Below, piece after piece: positions 61,350-64,000 of a stretch of DNA of 64,000 bases; position 1 is the stretch's first letter, and each line of letters opens with the position of its first letter. Below the pieces are notes generated by a model. The model made no database searches. It was not told the origin of the DNA and saw only the letters and a list, made by a program, of their open reading frames with translations. Source of the DNA: Tritrichomonas musculus (taxonomy: Eukaryota > Parabasalia > Tritrichomonadida > Tritrichomonadidae). Both the position numbers and the translations under genes were made by a program. The DNA lies in the NCBI GenBank assembly GCA_039105265.1, contig JAPFFF010000006.1:3596001-3660000 (forward strand). Direction: 5' to 3'.

Positions 61350-61728
61350 CCCTTTTCTCACATAATTTCGCACAAGGGTAATTTTAAAAGAATAAAAGGG
61401 TAATTTTTTTAAAACCAAGTTTATAATTAGCATAAATGTATAATAGTATTTGGATTTTAAATTCAATATAAAGAGATTGTGCATTGAAATTTAATGAATG
61501 AAGACATAATTAAATATCACGAAAATCGAGGTAAACGAATTTCGATGAAAATTTGTACAATCATTCTTTAATAAGGATATATAAACATATTTCGTTTATA
61601 TTTCACGATCTCAAGAACTTCCCCAAATAAATCATTTTCTTGTAATATTATAAAAATAAACGTACTTTTTTCTATATAAATTACCCTTTTTTAAAATTAT
61701 CCTTGTGCGAAATTATGTGGGAGAAGGG
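61350..61728. mobile_element. MITE with about 60-bp TIRs and TA duplication
   Basis: A 379-bp noncoding element flanked by TA (61348-61349 and 61729-61730). The ends are inverted copies: CCCTTTTCTCACATAATTTC on the left and, inverted, CCCTTCTCCCACATAATTTC on the right, then GCACAAGG.TAATTTTAAAA and AAGGGTAATTT. The middle 260 bases are AT-rich without coding potential. The TA target and short noncoding body fit a Tc1/mariner-derived MITE. Confidence 0.85.
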
Positions 61729-61740
61729 TATATTTTCATG

Positions 61741-61803
61741 TTGGTTTAATACTTGCAGGAGGAAAACTGGTTAGTTGGTTTAATACTTGCAGGAGGAAAA
61801 CTC
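61741..61803. repeat. Direct duplication of 29 bases, period 34
   Basis: TTGGTTTAATACTTGCAGG and the following GAGGAAAACT occur twice, at 61741-61769 and 61775-61803, separated by five bases. It lies just outside the MITE and may be a slippage or footprint product. Confidence 0.85.
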
Positions 61804-62155
61804 TCAATTTCAATTGTTTTTTCATCTGCTTTGTTATGGTCTTGATCAAACACTAACAATTTTTCTTTGTTGTGGTAATATGTTAATCATAATATGAATG
61901 CTACTTTCACTTCATTTTGTTCATGTTTTGTAACCTTAAAGGAGATACTAGGCCTTATATTAAGAAAAAAAAGACAATGTTTATTGCACATGTGTTTCTT
62001 TTGATGATAACGATAGACACATGAAATGCGATTATGATCGATCATCCTCGCAAAGCCTTAAATGCAAATAAGTACTACACATGCCATTTTGTTCCATGTA
62101 AAGATGACAATGACATCTAGAATTATGCACAAGAAGAAATCGAATCAGAAACCGA

Positions 62156-63457
62156 AACTGCTTCTGCAATCACATTATTTGATGAATTGTGTATTTTAGT
62201 CGGAAGGTTGAATTTATCACTTGAGGCAACATGATCCTATACAATGTACAAATTTATCAAAAAATGCGTAAATTATGGAATTGTCCTAGATAAAACTTTT
62301 AAAAAAGCTGAAGAGCGATTTTCAAGCGAATTCCCACATCCTAGAAGAGATATATTTCAGACATCGCTTTATCACACTTGCAAATGAAATAAATAGGAAA
62401 CATATGAAACAATTTTTCCCATGTAAAATACACATCTGTAGCATTAGATGAAGGTTCCACTCTTAAAACACCTTGAATATGTAATACATAATACTAAAGT
62501 AAAACTAGGAGAGTTTGTGGCTTCTACTGAAGTTATATCTGGAGGAAAAGTTGAAGATTATATTACTTCAATACCAAAAGGATTATTGCATATTTCAAAA
62601 TACTATATCAAACTTTCAACAGTGATCATAGATGGAAACACAGCACAGCTCAAAGCTTTCAAAAAAGAGTTTAAAACAACTCACAAATATCATGGTGATG
62701 ATATGATACAGCATTTAAGAGTTGTCCCCTGTATTTGTCTCAGGGTAAACAACTCATATAAATTTGCAGTTCAACATGATCTTAATTTTTCTACTTTGAT
62801 CAATCGAATGAGAAAAATTGCAACTTTTATAAAAGAATCAGATTCGGCTTACCATAACTTCTCAACTTTTATAGGCACACGGTGGATATATGTTTATGAC
62901 ATATTGATATATTTGGGGAAAAAAACATCGTTGAAATTAACAAATACCTAAAATCTAACAATGAGGATACTATCAGTGAAGAAATGCTTGACTTCGAGGG
63001 CCTGCTTATGATTCTGAAAAAACTTACTCTTATTTTTGAAGATTCAAATCAGCAGCTATCTTCGGCATATAAAATTTTAGAAGCATCTTTAGATGCATTG
63101 AAAGAAGCTTGATCAATTTCGACAAACGGTTCATTTTACAGACAGGTTAGAAGCTATCTAAAAGTTTATATAATTAGTTCTAAAAAAGGAAGTTTACTGC
63201 TTTTTAGTTATATCTTTACACAAGAAGGACTGAAAGACATATCACAAAGGAAGTCTGGACTAAAAAGAAAAAAAGGGAAATTAATTGACTTTGTGCTTCA
63301 TCAAAATCAAAAAGCCAAAGATTCACTCAATTCGCATGCTGATATTGATAAAAATGCTGAAATGGCAAATTTTTTTGAGACAGAAACAGAAGAAGCAGAT
63401 CCAACAGAAACTGTGACAAAATCAGAAGTTAAAGCTTTTTTACAAAGGTCATATTAA
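62156..63457 (+). pseudogene. hAT-like transposase remnant
   Basis: Pieces in order: ASAITLFDELCILVGRLNLS and KKCVNYGIVLDKTFKKAEER (about 62158-62340), then a 167-codon open stretch (62448-62951) with IIDGNTAQLKAFKKEF, VVPCICLRVNNSYKFAV (the usual 'C.AH.LNL' place) and FIGTRWIYVYDILIYL (compare the hAT 'TRW.S.YDML'), then DSNQQLSSAYKILEASLDAL (about 63045) and a Lys-rich stretch to 63457. Stops (for example near 62231 and 63110) and at least one frameshift (near 62950) break it. The dimerisation domain was not found. Upstream sequence 61804-62155 shows nothing clear. Confidence 0.55.
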
Positions 63458-63638
63458 AAGGCGCAACAAAGCTTTAAAAAATCTCTTTAATGCTAGACTG
63501 GTTTATATTAGATTTGGTACAAAGAATGTTGATACTATAACTCAGAATTATTGTGCGTGAAGAAAAATTCTTGAAAATACGTTTTTGTTTGATAATTGTA
63601 ATATGAATTTGGGATTCTCGTTGAATTAACTTTGATAA

Positions 63639-63960
63639 TTAATTACGTTCATCCTGTGAGGTAAAATGAAAATCTTTTGAAATTGCTTTTATAAGTATCT
63701 GTATAAAAAAGTCGTTGGGACTAATATCAGGTGAGTAACGAGGTTGAGAAAGGGGTAGAATGTTGATAGATTCTATTTTTTTTGTTGTTATTTCCGCCTT
63801 ATATGCAAACGAATTTTGATACTTTTTGAAATACATTTCAACATCTGAATATTTTGTTTTAATTAAGGTAATATGTTTGTTGAAAAGTAACTTGCCGTAA
63901 AACTGGCATTTTGTGGTAAAGAATCATATAAAACTAGCCCTGCCATACAAAAAGATGTAA
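63639..63960 (-). pseudogene. Mariner-type transposase fragment
   Basis: On the minus strand, GLVLYDSLPQNASFTASYF (about 63885-63945) matches the mariner strand after the second Asp region. A second frame gives LPLSQPRYSPDISPNDFFIQ (about 63710-63770), the mariner 'PPYSPDL.P.D..LF' signature containing the third acidic residue as Asp (DD34D type), followed by AISKDFHFTSQDE. A frameshift lies between the two. The upstream part runs off the window edge or is lost. No TIR was identified. Confidence 0.65.
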
Positions 63961-64000
63961 AAGTCCTTTTTTTTGGGTCATAATATGAATACTTTGTTAA

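Noticed and set aside
62448-62951. 167-codon open stretch as an intact host gene
   Set aside because: It has hAT transposase features (DGNTAQLK, TRWIYVYDIL), and the same protein continues in other frames with stops, so it is a transposon fossil.
1-64000. tRNA, rRNA or other structured RNA genes
   Set aside because: No cloverleaf with a GGTTCRA-type T-arm and CCA-side pairing, and no conserved rRNA words, were recognised on either strand by reading; a covariance-model search would be decisive.

Overview
The window looks like nuclear DNA of a parabasalid flagellate (trichomonad), most likely a Tritrichomonas-type genome. The evidence is an AT-rich background (roughly a quarter G+C by eye), long intronless reading frames separated by short AT-rich gaps, two stand-alone R2R3 Myb genes, a flagellar coiled-coil protein, trichomonad-style BTB and coiled-coil proteins, and a high load of MULE, Tc1/mariner and hAT transposons. 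The species name is an inference; no rRNA or tRNA gene was seen that could confirm it.

Layout. From 0.2 to 8.9 kb lies a compact host block: a CCDC113/CCDC96-like axonemal protein, a single-pass membrane protein, a short O-mannosyltransferase-like protein, the CAAX protease Ste24, a probable pseudokinase and the splicing factor SF3B2. From 8.96 to 12.19 kb sits a MULE transposon with terminal inverted repeats (TIRs), an 8-bp target duplication and a 132-bp tandem array. From 13.5 to 18.7 kb are an MCRS1-like FHA protein, a helical-repeat protein, a lipid-anchored CAMKK-like kinase and a basic coiled-coil protein. From 18.9 to 25.3 kb is a transposon graveyard: a Tc1 element whose transposase carries a C-terminal Myb domain, a perfect 53-bp hairpin, two MULE remnants, a MITE and a hAT remnant.

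From 25.9 to 47.5 kb is a second host block: a small protein, dUTPase, an RRM protein, an acidic coiled-coil protein, a 1203-residue protein, a BTB protein, an R2R3 Myb with a cluster of AACGAT sites upstream, an F-BAR/SH3 protein, a 2100-residue surface protein and the tRNA methyltransferase TRM10. From 49.37 to 55.13 kb is a complete, apparently young MULE with an exact 9-bp target duplication, compound nested ends and GC-rich 120-bp tandem repeats. A second R2R3 Myb follows at 55.3-56.2 kb, then about 4 kb without recognisable genes, then a second graveyard (60-64 kb) of MULE, MITE, hAT and mariner fragments.

How the parts relate. The host genes are ordinary housekeeping and cytoskeletal functions, each apparently with its own short promoter; several are divergent pairs. 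The less ordinary content is the tie between Myb-type DNA recognition and the rest: a Tc1-Myb fusion, a perfect 16-bp Myb-like palindrome squeezed between two divergent start codons, an AACGAT cluster in front of a Myb gene, and an ACTTTTTGA-like word that recurs in transposon ends and gene-proximal DNA.
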